From Neobacillus cucumis (lineage in GTDB: Bacteria; Bacillota; Bacilli; Bacillales_B; DSM-18226), in assembly GCF_023715505.1 (NCBI RefSeq), contig NZ_JAMBOH010000002.1, positions 310,001-374,000 on the forward strand: a DNA stretch of 64,000 nt, written 5' to 3'. This document shows positions 1-10,286 of this stretch, in pieces (the stretch's first letter is position 1; every line of letters begins with the position of its first letter). The notes beneath the pieces were generated by a model. That model was not told the origin of the DNA, searched no databases, and worked only from the letters and a program-made list of their open reading frames with translations. A program made the position numbers and the translations under genes.

Positions 1-104
1 AGACCACCCAATGAAAAGAGCAACCATAAAATATTTACATAGGCTAGTTTCATAACCCATTCACAACCTGTGTATGCCTTGCCAACTACACTATTAAATT
101 GCAT
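1..104 (-). CDS. DUF624/YesL-family membrane protein, partial N-terminus
   Basis: Only the first 34 codons lie in the window; the gene continues beyond base 1. The visible start resembles the first membrane helix of the YesL (DUF624) family: a GKAYTGCEWVMKLAYVNILW segment followed by a hydrophobic run. The ATG at 104-102 has an AAGAGGTGAAAG ribosome site about 7 bases upstream. YesL-family proteins usually sit in carbohydrate ABC-transporter operons with no defined biochemical role, and a second family member lies at 7428-8084. The gene is probably part of a xylo-oligosaccharide uptake cluster to the left, but that cluster is not visible here. Confidence 0.7.
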   Translation of the reverse strand, partial: MQFNSVVGKAYTGCEWVMKLAYVNILWLLFSLGG

Positions 105-165
105 GTTCTTTCACCTCTTGATGAGTACTTACTTTATAAGAAAAGTATGGCATTAACTTCTATTA

Positions 166-198
166 AAAATAGGACTGTCTAGTTAAAACCAAACAGTC
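166..198 (-). terminator. Probable terminator of the GH52 gene
   Basis: GACTGT at 173-178 pairs with ACAGTC at 193-198. On the minus strand the hairpin is followed by CCTATTTTTAA. It lies about 10 bases past the GH52 stop codon. Confidence 0.5.
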
Positions 199-208
199 TC
201 TTATCCTA

Positions 209-2359
209 TTATTCAGTCAATGTAGAAGCGACTAAGGCGGCAGATTTTTTACTTTCCTCAAGCCATAAAATACTTGTTACTCCACGCGGGTAATATTTAC
301 TTCCAGCAATTTCACCTGAAATAATTTGATCGCTCCAGCTCCAAACAGATAGAGTTGGATGGGTGAGCCAAGCGACATGGGCAGCATCTGCCTTTGCTCC
401 TTTTTCATCCCACTCTAGCCCAAGAATTTCACGGGCAATAAACTGGCTTAAGTATACCTTACTTAACCACGAGTTATTGCTAGTAGACGAAATCTTCCAG
501 CCTCCATCTTCAAACAAGCAAACACCTTCCGTTAATACGGTGGTTAAGTGCTTTTTCAACACTTGAATGTAGGTGCCAAAACGGCCATTAGGATCTAATG
601 CTTCTTTATTGTTGGTATAGTAAGGGAAAATTAGTCCTTCAATCGCTGGAATAATTTTAGAATCGTTCCCTTCCTTAATAACCGCAGGGATATAACCGCC
701 AGGCGTTATATGGCCTGCAATCGTGGATGCACATTTTCCCGCTAGCTCTCCAGCCTGTTTCGACAAGTTCGTTAGTCCATTCTCTCTAAAGATTTTCTCT
801 AATGCCACATAGGATGCCCATGTCTTGCCGGCTAAATAAATATTGTTTCTTGCCTGACCTAGCGAAACATCTAAACTATCATAAGTCGTAATCTCTGCAC
901 CACCCATTACGCGTGTGGAGTCAAGACCCATAATGCCATCTCGTTTATCTGCTTCCGGATGATCACGATTTATCATGCTATTAAAGCAGCGGAAGAAAAC
1001 ATCCAAATTCCCGTTTAACCACTCGGTATCTCCTGTTTGTTCTACATATACAGATGCACATAACACCCAGTTAACCAGCTGCTCATAAGTCATATGAGAG
1101 AAACATCCATCTAATCCGTATAATTCATAAGAGGAATAATGCGGACGGGAAATAGTGTTAGCAACCCCCATATCATGCGTAAAGCTGATACCGCCAGGAT
1201 ATTCTGTCTCATCCCCTGGGAAACGAACTTTATCTTCATAGCTAAATCTGCTGACAAACATGTCCAGCTCGTTTTTCACTGTCCAAGGATTCATTTTCAA
1301 TTCAAAGAAAATTTGGTCGACAGTCAGGTCGAAGGTATTCATCATTCGATATTCCCCTTCGTTTACCACCCAAAACGGCTCTCCGTCCACATCCAGCAAT
1401 TGTGTGCTGCCATAGTAGCTACGAATGGAATGAATCATCATAAACTTTTGATCATCAGATAAATCCGCATCATTTACTAAACGATTGGATTCTTTTGCAA
1501 CTGCTGTGAATTGATCAAAATTTTCTAGAGCAAAAGCCGCTACAGATTCGATATTTGGGAAATATCTCGTATATAAATAAGAAGCATCTAACCCTGCTGT
1601 TACATATCCCCCGCGATAGAAGCAGACGGCAAATTTATAGGTGCGTGTTTGTCCGGCAGGAACATCCATAACCAGTGCACCGACAGGCCCTAAACCGAAG
1701 GTCCAGTTTTCTTCAAATGGTGTTGTTAAAATATTTTCCACACTAAAGTGCAGAGCTGACTTCACTTCAGGGTCGTTTGTGGTAATCGCTGTTAAGCGGC
1801 CTTGGCCAATTCCGGCAATCCCATCACACGTATCATCCAAACGGCGCATCGAGCTGTATGGATCACTGCCTTGATAGCCAAAAAAGGCACGGCGGCTTTT
1901 TGTTCCTTGTGTGTTATCAATGGTAAGCTCTGCCCAAACAGCCGGGATTAAAGCATTTTTTAGTTCTTCTTCAGTAGCTTTAGCCGGATCGGGTACGGAT
2001 TGGACTTGAGAATAGACGGTGAAGGTTAAGTCGCCTGCCTTCCAAGAATCCGTTCCTAACTGAAAGTTCCGTTCTATTTTTTCCTTCTCAAAAGGTAAAA
2101 TGATGCGCGGCTTATCTGGGTTTGGATCCATATTTTCAATATCATAGCGCTTACTTTCGTCATCTTCTAGCTCAAAGAATGGAAGTGCTTCATAGATTCC
2201 TTCACGTTCTGCGGATTCAACACCCACATAGACATTTTTTTGTGGTGAACGGCCTAGCTCTAAATCGAGCCCCCCGCCATTTCCATGAAAACCAAGGGTA
2301 AAACTTGAGAAGGCACCGATTGGTGAATGATGTGCGTTGAAAAACATGTTTTTAGTCAA
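209..2359 (-). CDS. Beta-xylosidase, glycoside hydrolase family 52
   Basis: This 716-residue protein looks like GH52 along its whole length, close to the Geobacillus stearothermophilus XynB-type enzymes (about 705 residues). The MFFNAHHSPIGAFSSFTLGF start is characteristic. GH52 enzymes are retaining exo-beta-1,4-xylosidases that release xylose from xylo-oligosaccharides. From family knowledge the nucleophile is the Glu of the WVVNEGEYRM segment (about E334) and the acid/base is the Asp of TTYDSLD (about D494); both segments are intact. There is no signal peptide, so it should act in the cytoplasm on imported oligosaccharides. It is divergent from xylR, and its upstream region holds palindromes that could bind XylR or another sugar regulator. 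The family assignment is very secure; induction by xylose is inferred from the neighbour. Confidence 0.95.
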   Translation of the reverse strand: MTKNMFFNAHHSPIGAFSSFTLGFHGNGGGLDLELGRSPQKNVYVGVESAEREGIYEALPFFELEDDESKRYDIENMDPNPDKPRIILPFEKEKIERNFQLGTDSWKAGDLTFTVYSQVQSVPDPAKATEEELKNALIPAVWAELTIDNTQGTKSRRAFFGYQGSDPYSSMRRLDDTCDGIAGIGQGRLTAITTNDPEVKSALHFSVENILTTPFEENWTFGLGPVGALVMDVPAGQTRTYKFAVCFYRGGYVTAGLDASYLYTRYFPNIESVAAFALENFDQFTAVAKESNRLVNDADLSDDQKFMMIHSIRSYYGSTQLLDVDGEPFWVVNEGEYRMMNTFDLTVDQIFFELKMNPWTVKNELDMFVSRFSYEDKVRFPGDETEYPGGISFTHDMGVANTISRPHYSSYELYGLDGCFSHMTYEQLVNWVLCASVYVEQTGDTEWLNGNLDVFFRCFNSMINRDHPEADKRDGIMGLDSTRVMGGAEITTYDSLDVSLGQARNNIYLAGKTWASYVALEKIFRENGLTNLSKQAGELAGKCASTIAGHITPGGYIPAVIKEGNDSKIIPAIEGLIFPYYTNNKEALDPNGRFGTYIQVLKKHLTTVLTEGVCLFEDGGWKISSTSNNSWLSKVYLSQFIAREILGLEWDEKGAKADAAHVAWLTHPTLSVWSWSDQIISGEIAGSKYYPRGVTSILWLEESKKSAALVASTLTE

Positions 2360-2391
2360 CTAGTTCCCCTTCTTTCTCCAAATGATATTAG

Positions 2392-2403
2392 ATTTGCGCA
2401 AAT
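2392..2403. promoter_or_regulatory. 12-bp palindrome upstream of the GH52 gene
   Basis: ATTTGCGCAAAT is a perfect dyad about 33 bases upstream of the GH52 start codon. Its position suits a repressor operator. It does not match the AraR consensus or the candidate xyl operator at 2489-2503, so the binding protein is unknown. Confidence 0.35.
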
Positions 2404-2488
2404 TGAGCGTTGTTCTTAGGCTAGTCAGATGTTATTTCTTACCGAATATAATAGCATTATAGCATCCTTTTCTTTGTTTGTATATTCA

Positions 2489-2503
2489 ATAAACTAAGTT
2501 TAT
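2489..2503. promoter_or_regulatory. Candidate xyl operator (XylR-binding dyad)
   Basis: ATAAACTAAGTTTAT is a perfect 15-base dyad in the divergent GH52/xylR intergenic region. Known Bacillus xyl operators contain inverted TTAGTTT/AAACTAA arms, and the AAACTAAGTTT core fits that pattern. A weak TTGTAT -35 at 2478-2483 with a TATGTT -10 at 2501-2506 overlaps it, so binding would block xylR transcription and could also affect the xylosidase gene. Confidence 0.5.
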
Positions 2504-2546
2504 GTTAAGATATAGATACGATAACGAACGTAGGGAGATTTTTTTA

Positions 2547-3707
2547 TTGACAACGATTACATGGAATCAGCAAGTAGTGAAACGAAATAACAAATCATTG
2601 GTACTGCAAATGATTATCGATAAAGAACCGATCTCACGTGCAGACATTGCTCAGGTAACTGGTCTAAATAAGGGTACTGTTTCATCAATGGTGAATGAAC
2701 TATTAGAAGAAGAGCTCATTTATGAATCTGGCCCAGGTGAATCCAGCGGCGGCAGACGTCCCGTTCTTCTTCACTTTAATAAAGTAGCGGGATACGCAAT
2801 TGGGATTGATATTGGGGTTAATTATATCCTGAGTGTTTTAACGGATCTAAAAGGAAATATTATTATTGAAAAAAACCAGCGTATCGATGATTCCAGTTTT
2901 TCAGCTGTTAAAGAGCTAGTAAAGACAGGTATCCATAGCCTGCTAGATGAAATGCCTCAAAGCAAATATGGTGTAGTTGGTTTGGGATTGGGTGTTGCAG
3001 GTATTGTGGATAAAGAAGGCATGGTGTTACTTGCCCCTAATTTAGGCTGGAAAAACGTCAGTTTAAAGGCAGAGATAGAGGATGTATTTAAACTTCCAGT
3101 TATCATTGAAAATGAAGCAAATGCCGGCGCATACGGAGAAAAGCAATTTGGTGCAGGTCAACATCACGAAAATATCATTTATATAAGTGCTGGAATCGGT
3201 ATCGGGGTTGGCATAATCCTGAATGGTGAGTTGTATCAAGGGAATAACGGTTATTCTGGGGAATTTGGTCATATGATTATTGAGGTTAATGGAAGACCCT
3301 GCAGTTGTGGGAGCAAGGGCTGCTGGGAAATGTACGCCTCTGAACATACCCTTTTAAAAATAGCTAACGATAAGGATGCGACACTTGAATCATTAATTCA
3401 ATTAGCAGAGACAAACGACGAAGATACACTGGTGCTTTTTGAGGAGATTGGCTGCTATCTTGGTTATGGCATTAATAACATTATAAATACATTTAATCCA
3501 AAGCAAGTTATCATCGGGAATCGCTTAGCGAAAGCAAAGAAGTGGCTTGAAGCACCTATTAGAAAAACCATTGAAAATCATGCCTTGTCCTTACATCAGA
3601 ATGAAATGGAAATCCATTTCTCATCCTTATCTAGTTATTCAGCTGCATTAGGTGTTGCTGCCTTCGCGACCGAAAACTTTATTAAAGACGGGGAAAGACA
3701 GCTTTAG
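2547..3707 (+). CDS. xylR: Xylose-responsive repressor XylR (ROK family)
   Basis: ROK-family repressor related to B. subtilis XylR. The N-terminus holds a winged helix-turn-helix (SRADIAQVTGLNKGTVSSMV), followed by SSGGRRPVLL, which is typical of XylR. The sugar-kinase-like domain shows IGIDIGVNY, IENEANAGAYGE and the zinc motif CSCGSKGCWE. The open frame extends up to 2502, but the TTG at 2547 has an AGGGAG site 9 bases before it and gives a normal N-terminus; the protein is then 386 residues. In this family xylose binding releases the repressor from operators. It is transcribed divergently from the GH52 xylosidase and ends at a strong hairpin. Confidence 0.9.
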   Translation: MTTITWNQQVVKRNNKSLVLQMIIDKEPISRADIAQVTGLNKGTVSSMVNELLEEELIYESGPGESSGGRRPVLLHFNKVAGYAIGIDIGVNYILSVLTDLKGNIIIEKNQRIDDSSFSAVKELVKTGIHSLLDEMPQSKYGVVGLGLGVAGIVDKEGMVLLAPNLGWKNVSLKAEIEDVFKLPVIIENEANAGAYGEKQFGAGQHHENIIYISAGIGIGVGIILNGELYQGNNGYSGEFGHMIIEVNGRPCSCGSKGCWEMYASEHTLLKIANDKDATLESLIQLAETNDEDTLVLFEEIGCYLGYGINNIINTFNPKQVIIGNRLAKAKKWLEAPIRKTIENHALSLHQNEMEIHFSSLSSYSAALGVAAFATENFIKDGERQL

Positions 3708-3778
3708 TTTTTATTAATGATTAGCCACCTTAATTTGAAATATTAATAGCATCTTTATGTTCTGCTTTCATTCCCCTC

Positions 3779-3823
3779 AAAAAAGACAGGGAGGCCGTTT
3801 TTTACGGCTCCCCTGTCTTTTTT
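3779..3823 (+). terminator. Intrinsic terminator after xylR
   Basis: Arms at 3779-3797 and 3805-3823 form a long GC-rich hairpin (GACAGGGAGGCCG against CGGCTCCCCTGTC) flanked by A and T tracts. It could work in both directions. Confidence 0.85.
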
Positions 3824-3892
3824 AATGATACCAAACTGTAATCTTCTTTACTTCCCTCTGATTACAAAGTTACATCTAATTTATGCAGTACT

Positions 3893-4178
3893 CTAGGAAC
3901 ACGCTACGTTCCCCTTTTCATCTAAGACAAGGCCTAGTTCTGGTTCAGGAACCTGCCAGTTCGAGTCGCTTCGTAAACATAGCGAACCATTTGGACCAAC
4001 CGTTCTATGTTTGGTAGATTTCAAGAAAATTTCCGGCCTTTTTAGCTACCTAAACCTTATCGTGAATCGTTGGCTCTGTATGTTTCCCTCCGGCGCTTCA
4101 TAGTTTCTTTCCTCTTTACTTTTTCGATAGGTTACTTCTGCTGCCCAAACCTCTGGTGCTTCATTTGGATAAGTTACT
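3893..4178 (-). pseudogene. Remnant of a fumarylacetoacetate-hydrolase-family gene
   Basis: Translating the minus strand by eye gives two family-like segments in different frames. The first reads NEAPEVWAAEVTYRKSKEER. The second reads KRPEIFLKST then RTVGPNG, LRSDSNWQVPEPELGLVLDE, ending at a stop (3895-3893). They are split by a frameshift and a stop near 4050. The order matches the middle of FAH-superfamily enzymes that dehydrate or hydrate 2-keto-3-deoxy sugar acids (typical motifs: EVWAAGVTY, RPEIFFK, VGP, WNVPEPEL). The N-terminal part and the C-terminal half are missing. It is a decayed gene, possibly from an oxidative pentose pathway, between xylR and abfA. Family call from motif memory; substrate unknown. 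Confidence 0.75.
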
Positions 4179-4302
4179 CAAACTCGTTCACTTTTTGTTG
4201 CTTTGGAGGTGAATCCCCAATAATGGATTGAATGACAGCTGCAGGACAAATAAAATAAACCATACCTTTACCATATAAATAGTAAGGATATGGCCCCACT
4301 TC

Positions 4303-5823
<1,521 letters not shown>

Positions 5824-5862
5824 TCATGGTTAGAAAATAGTTTAAAGAGCTAGACTAAGAGA

Positions 5863-5902
5863 AAGGGTCAAACCCCTTTTGATTAAATGGGTTGAGACCC
5901 TT
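5863..5902 (-). terminator. Hairpin between araN and abfA
   Basis: Arms AAGGGTC..ACCC and GGGT..GACCCTT form a hairpin, and on the minus strand a TTTCTCTT run follows. It could end part of the araN transcripts and lower abfA expression. Confidence 0.55.
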
Positions 5903-5922
5903 AATTAACCTTGACTCTACGT

Positions 5923-7263
5923 TTACTTCATATTTGTTTCAATTGTTTTCCGTGCTTGTTTTAAAGCCTCTTCAGGGGTTTGCTTTTTCTGTCTGAGGAC
6001 ATTTTCTAATGTATTTGTATTTAATTCAGTCAGCGCATTTGGTGTATTTTTATTAATATTGAGACCAGGAATTTCATCCTTAATGCTCAATAATGTATCA
6101 AAGATATCGGTTCCAAAGTATTGATAAAACTTGTTATCTTCTTTAATCGCAGGATCTTGCCAAACATCCCAGCGTGGAGGATCAAAGCCTAGAACGGACC
6201 ATAACTTAATATTCGCTTCTTTGGAAAGCTTGGCAAATGCCAAGAACTCTTTAGCAAGCTCAGGATGTTTCGTTTGGTTTGTGACTACAGTACCTGTACC
6301 ACCAATACCAACGGAACGTCCTCCGCCTGGTTCCCAAGCAGGCAATGGTCGGATGACCATTTTACCTTTTAGATCAGGCATGTAATCGGTGAAGCGGCCC
6401 ATATACCATAATGGCATAGAAATAGAAGCTGCTTTTCCTTTATTCATATAAGCGTAAAACTCTTCAGCATGAGGTTCCCCGCCTGGAGTAAGTTCCGCAA
6501 TTTTATACTTATAAAGCATGTCATTTAATAATGAAAGAGTTTTTACATTTTTCTCATCATCAATTGTCAATTTTCCATCTTTATCAAAAAGATCGGAGCC
6601 TTGCTGGCTAATCATTTGCTGGAATTGAGTGGCGTCTCCAGTATGTACTGTTGTCATAACAGCATCCGTGTTGGCAACCACTTTTTTACCTGCCTCAATA
6701 TAATCATCCCATGTTTTAATGGAGTCGATATCGACGCCGGCTTTATCCATAATTTCTTTATTGTAATACATGACAGTTGCCCCAACGTGTGTTGGCATAC
6801 CGTAGTATTTTCCATCTTTCGCATATAGGTTCAAACGTGATTCAATAAATTTGTCCTTAATTGGCTCGACATATTCGTTCATAGGTAATAGTTGTGGTTT
6901 CCCTTGCAAGAAGTTAGGGAACCGGCCAACCTCGATATCAGCAATATCAGGGGCACCCTTACCAGATTGTAATGCCAGTAATAAATTGTTGTGCATTTGA
7001 TCATAAGGGAATGTTTCAGCTACTAACTTAATCTTCTTATCTGGGTGTAGTTTATTCCAACGAGGTACTGCATCTTTAAAAAAGTCCATGTGTAACTCCA
7101 CAAAGGTCCAATATTTTAATTCGGTAGCATCCTTTTCATCTGCACCAATTACTTCCTTCTCAGTTGCTTTATCCCCGGAAGCTTTTTCACCACCATTACT
7201 ACAGGCAATTAATAGGACGGCCAGTAATCCAAAAAGTAAAGCTAGTAAACTTTTCTTTTTCAC
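5923..7263 (-). CDS. araN: Arabino-oligosaccharide-binding lipoprotein AraN
   Basis: A 446-residue extracellular solute-binding protein (family 1) that reads as an orthologue of B. subtilis AraN. It has a lipoprotein signal peptide with lipobox LLIAC around residue 21, then a Ser/Gly/Glu linker. Characteristic segments are TELKYWTFVELH, DIADIEVGRFPNFL, HVGATVMYYNK, MPLWYMGRF and WSVLGFDPPRWDVW. It should capture arabinan-derived oligosaccharides outside the cell and deliver them to the AraP-AraQ permease; the ATPase is probably the shared MsmX elsewhere in the genome. In this locus it comes after the permease genes and a YesL-family gene. Confidence 0.92.
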   Translation of the reverse strand: MKKKSLLALLFGLLAVLLIACSNGGEKASGDKATEKEVIGADEKDATELKYWTFVELHMDFFKDAVPRWNKLHPDKKIKLVAETFPYDQMHNNLLLALQSGKGAPDIADIEVGRFPNFLQGKPQLLPMNEYVEPIKDKFIESRLNLYAKDGKYYGMPTHVGATVMYYNKEIMDKAGVDIDSIKTWDDYIEAGKKVVANTDAVMTTVHTGDATQFQQMISQQGSDLFDKDGKLTIDDEKNVKTLSLLNDMLYKYKIAELTPGGEPHAEEFYAYMNKGKAASISMPLWYMGRFTDYMPDLKGKMVIRPLPAWEPGGGRSVGIGGTGTVVTNQTKHPELAKEFLAFAKLSKEANIKLWSVLGFDPPRWDVWQDPAIKEDNKFYQYFGTDIFDTLLSIKDEIPGLNINKNTPNALTELNTNTLENVLRQKKQTPEEALKQARKTIETNMK

Positions 7264-7427
7264 GCTTTCTCCCCCTAATATTAATCTTTAATTTTGTGTG
7301 CGTACGATCAACTATGGAAAATAATTCACCTCCCTAAAGTCAGGTCGTCTTCAACCCATAAAAGCAATAGCCAGTTGATTTTTTAACAAAGTCACTTAGG
7401 AAAAGTCCTTACGATGATAATAGGTAT

Positions 7428-8084
7428 TTACATAGAAATCTCTGATGTTAGCTGATCCTTTCCTTCATCCATCTTGTTAAAAATTTTTAAAGTGAACCAC
7501 ATACATCCCAATCCAATGGAACTGATTGTGAAAAATGGTATGACACCCGGGTAGCTAAATGAAAGATATAGGATAGCAAATACTAAAGCACTGCACACAA
7601 TTGTGTAATGGATTTTCGTTAAACCAATGATGATGGCATTCCTAAAGTGCTGTCTCCATGTTGCTTTATAGTGCACAAGTAACGGAAATGTCCAAATGAC
7701 AAGAATGGTATAGAAAAAGACAAGAAAGTAGAACGCAAACGGTATAACAAATGTCATTTCTCCGGTAAAATTCAAGATAACTCGATAATTTAAATAAAGA
7801 ACGATGCCAAGAATGGTTAAAATCCAGCCCATCAAATTCGCAGCTGCAAATTCCCGGCGGAATATTTGCTTAAAAGTTGCCCAAATTTTAATCTCCTGTT
7901 CACCCATAACCCACTTTCGGGCTATTGCAAATACGGCAGCCGAAGCTGGAAAGACACCAGCCACAAACAATCCAAGCGTGGAAAATAAGATCCATAGTAT
8001 ATTCAACACAACAAGGCGGACAATCCATTGAAGTAAAGAATCTAGTTTGTTCACAAGTTGATTTCCGTTCATATCTTTAGTCAC
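7428..8084 (-). CDS. YesL-family (DUF624) membrane protein
   Basis: This 218-residue protein has about five hydrophobic segments, the DUF624 core VLNILWILFSTLGLFVAGVF and ASAAVFAIARKWVMGEQE. The family occurs in sugar ABC-transporter operons of Firmicutes without an established biochemical role. Here it sits between araQ and araN, an insertion absent from the B. subtilis ara operon. It may assist assembly or regulation of the transporter, but nothing in the sequence shows that. Confidence 0.8.
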   Translation of the reverse strand: MTKDMNGNQLVNKLDSLLQWIVRLVVLNILWILFSTLGLFVAGVFPASAAVFAIARKWVMGEQEIKIWATFKQIFRREFAAANLMGWILTILGIVLYLNYRVILNFTGEMTFVIPFAFYFLVFFYTILVIWTFPLLVHYKATWRQHFRNAIIIGLTKIHYTIVCSALVFAILYLSFSYPGVIPFFTISSIGLGCMWFTLKIFNKMDEGKDQLTSEISM

Positions 8085-8106
8085 CTCTTTAAAAAGCTGC
8101 TTTCTC

Positions 8107-8946
8107 TTATCCTTTTACTCCACCCACTGTTAGTCCTGCAACAAAGTAACGTTGGAAGAAGATAAATAGGATGATAATAGGTACGATGGTCATAACAGAT
8201 CCAGCAATTAAGATATCGTAATTATTTCCATACGGTGTTAAAAGAGTCGCTAAACCGATAGGAAGGTTAAACATATCATTAGACCTTAATACCACTAAGG
8301 GCCATAAGAAGTTATTCCAGCTGCCTAACCCTTGCAGAATCGCCATAGCAGCCATCGATGGTGCCATGAGCGGCAGCATGATTTTGAAGTAGATACCATA
8401 TTCGGTAGCACCATCAATTCTAGCAGCATCCATTAATTCTTTCGGAAGGCCAATAGCATATTGTCTAAAAAAGAATACAGCTACTGGTGCAACCACTGCT
8501 GGCAGGATAACAGCAGTGTATGTATTAATGATGTTCATGCTGATCATTAACTGAAACAACGGCAGCATGAGAATCTCAAAAGGAATCATTAGAATGAACA
8601 GAACAAATCCAAATAGAAAGTTCTTCCCTTTAAAGTCATAGGCCGCTAGTGCGTATCCGACCATCGAAGAAAAGAATAATGATAAAACCACAGTTATAGC
8701 AGTAATCACTAAACTATTTCCGTACCAAGTCCAGTAATTGCCCCCCTGTGTAAAAATATAGGTGTAGTTATCAAGACTTAAGGAACTAGGATCAAAGGAT
8801 AAACTAATTCCATTACGCATGATTTCCGATGAAGGTCTAAAGGACGAAAGTAATAAATTTAATATCGGGAATAGAGCAATAAAAGAAATTATGAGAAAGC
8901 CTATGTTAGTTATCCATACTAATAATGAATGTTTTTTAGTTTTCAT
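8107..8946 (-). CDS. araQ: Arabino-oligosaccharide ABC permease AraQ
   Basis: A 279-residue MalG-type permease with six membrane segments. The cytoplasmic EAA-type loop reads ELMDAARIDGATEYGIYFKIMLPLM, which contacts the ATPase. The C-terminus FFQRYFVAGLTVGGVKG is typical of this group. The start codon directly abuts the araP stop codon, so the two subunits are probably translationally coupled. With AraP it forms the channel for AraN-bound arabino-oligosaccharides. Confidence 0.9.
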   Translation of the reverse strand: MKTKKHSLLVWITNIGFLIISFIALFPILNLLLSSFRPSSEIMRNGISLSFDPSSLSLDNYTYIFTQGGNYWTWYGNSLVITAITVVLSLFFSSMVGYALAAYDFKGKNFLFGFVLFILMIPFEILMLPLFQLMISMNIINTYTAVILPAVVAPVAVFFFRQYAIGLPKELMDAARIDGATEYGIYFKIMLPLMAPSMAAMAILQGLGSWNNFLWPLVVLRSNDMFNLPIGLATLLTPYGNNYDILIAGSVMTIVPIIILFIFFQRYFVAGLTVGGVKG

Positions 8947-9894
8947 TTATTGATCCTCCTTCTTAAAAGCTCCCGTTAGAATTAATTGGATAAAACTAAC
9001 GATAAAGATAATTAGCATGAGGACTACTCCGATAGCTGCACCAAACCCCATATCGTTTTGTTGTATTCCTTGTTGATAGAGATAACCAACCACTGTTAGT
9101 CCAATATTTCCGGGTGAGCCTGCTTCCCAGAACACAAAACTTTCTTCAAACATTCTAAATCCGGCTATTACCGAAATCGTGACAACAAAGATAGTAACAG
9201 GCTTTAGGAATGGCAGTGTAATATAGCGGAATTTTTTTAAAGTAGTTGCTCCATCCATATCTGCAGCCTCAAATAATTCCTTAGGAACATTTTGAAGGGC
9301 GGCTAAGAAATAAATAATATTGACCCCCATCCATTTCCAGGAGCAAAGTAAAACCATTAAAAACATACCCGACCAGGCATTATATCTCCAATCAACAGAA
9401 TCCAAGCCGATCCAATGAAGAAATTGGTTCGCAACAGCCGTATCTGTTTCACCGAACATCAAACGGAAGACCATACCCGAAACAATCGTGGATGCCAATG
9501 CTGGCACAAAAAGTGACGCCCGAAAAAACGTTTTAAATTTAGCAAGTTTAGAATCTAATAACACCGCAAAGATAATCGGCAATACGGTTAAAATCACGAC
9601 TGTTAAAATAACATAAATCGTTGTATTTGAAAGCGCTTTATAAAAAGTCGGATTAAAAACTCTTGAATAGTTTTTTAGCCCTATAAACGTAATTTCACCA
9701 GGCAATATACTTTGGAAACTCATGATGATTGCTTTAATAGACGGATATAAAGAAAAAATTAATAATGAAAGAATGAACGGAGAGACAAAAATATAAGGGA
9801 CAACTTTTTTCGAATTTAACAAATTCAGTAATCTATTCGGTCTTTTGATCGGCGCTGCGAGTTCCTGAGTTGTATTTCTAGGCGTAGATATCAT
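8947..9894 (-). CDS. araP: Arabino-oligosaccharide ABC permease AraP
   Basis: A 315-residue MalF-type permease with six membrane segments and the EAA-type loop ELFEAADMDGATTLKKFRYITLPFL. The start at 9894 follows a GGGGG-containing ribosome site (CTAAGGGGGTTTATTA). It is the first gene of the ara transport operon. A catabolite-responsive element lies inside the gene at 9628-9641, and AraR-box and cre candidates lie 330-390 bases upstream, leaving a long untranslated leader. Confidence 0.9.
   Translation of the reverse strand: MISTPRNTTQELAAPIKRPNRLLNLLNSKKVVPYIFVSPFILSLLIFSLYPSIKAIIMSFQSILPGEITFIGLKNYSRVFNPTFYKALSNTTIYVILTVVILTVLPIIFAVLLDSKLAKFKTFFRASLFVPALASTIVSGMVFRLMFGETDTAVANQFLHWIGLDSVDWRYNAWSGMFLMVLLCSWKWMGVNIIYFLAALQNVPKELFEAADMDGATTLKKFRYITLPFLKPVTIFVVTISVIAGFRMFEESFVFWEAGSPGNIGLTVVGYLYQQGIQQNDMGFGAAIGVVLMLIIFIVSFIQLILTGAFKKEDQ
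9628..9641. promoter_or_regulatory. Candidate cre (CcpA) site inside araP
   Basis: TGAAAGCGCTTTAT matches the catabolite-responsive element consensus (TGWAANCGNTNWCA) except at the last two bases. It lies about 260 bases into araP, where a roadblock site could work as it does in some Bacillus xyl and ara genes. Confidence 0.5.
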
Positions 9895-10029
9895 TAATAA
9901 ACCCCCTTAGAAAGTACTGGAATAACTCGAAAATCCAATTAATCGAAATTCCTTACAGAAGTATTAAATTTTAACTCGTAAGTTCGGTGATGTAGGTGAG
10001 ATTTGTTTGAGTAGTGAATGACTAATCCT

Positions 10030-10187
10030 TCATTTAGACAATGCCCCGAATCGGGATTGTCCTTTTTTCGGTTTATCTTCAAATTGTTGTAGGTCTACAA
10101 GGGTGTTTAAATCCTGGGTGGTAACATACTTGTGGAAGAGGATTCCTGATGTAGTTCTTTTCTTAATTAATTAAACGACACCTCCTT
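10030..10187 (-). other. Short open stretch with a perfect SD but no usual start
   Basis: A perfect AAGGAGGTG lies at 10187-10179 on the minus strand. Downstream the frame stays open for about 46 codons, with segments such as SGILFHKYVTTQDLNTL, to a TGA at 10032-10030. No ATG, GTG or TTG lies at the right distance. A hairpin (GACAATGCCCCG/CGGGATTGTC, 10037-10060) followed by CCTTTTTT on the plus strand overlaps its end. It may be a decayed leader gene or chance; I do not call it a gene. Confidence 0.25.
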
Positions 10188-10204
10188 AACCTTGGTACAA
10201 AAAT

Positions 10205-10286
10205 AATTGTACAGGCACCATTAATGTTAACGTTTACAAATAAAACATTAAGTAATCAATTTTTCTTTTCATATGTACGAACGTCA
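10205..10286. promoter_or_regulatory. araP upstream control region: AraR-box-like sites and cre
   Basis: ATATGTACGAACGTCA at 10271-10286 and AATTGTACAGGCACCA at 10205-10220 partly resemble the AraR operator ATTTGTACGTACAAAT (10 and 9 of 16 bases by eye). TGTTAACGTTTACA at 10225-10238 fits a cre site with one mismatch. Paired AraR boxes plus a cre are the usual logic for ara transport operons. Confidence 0.4.
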
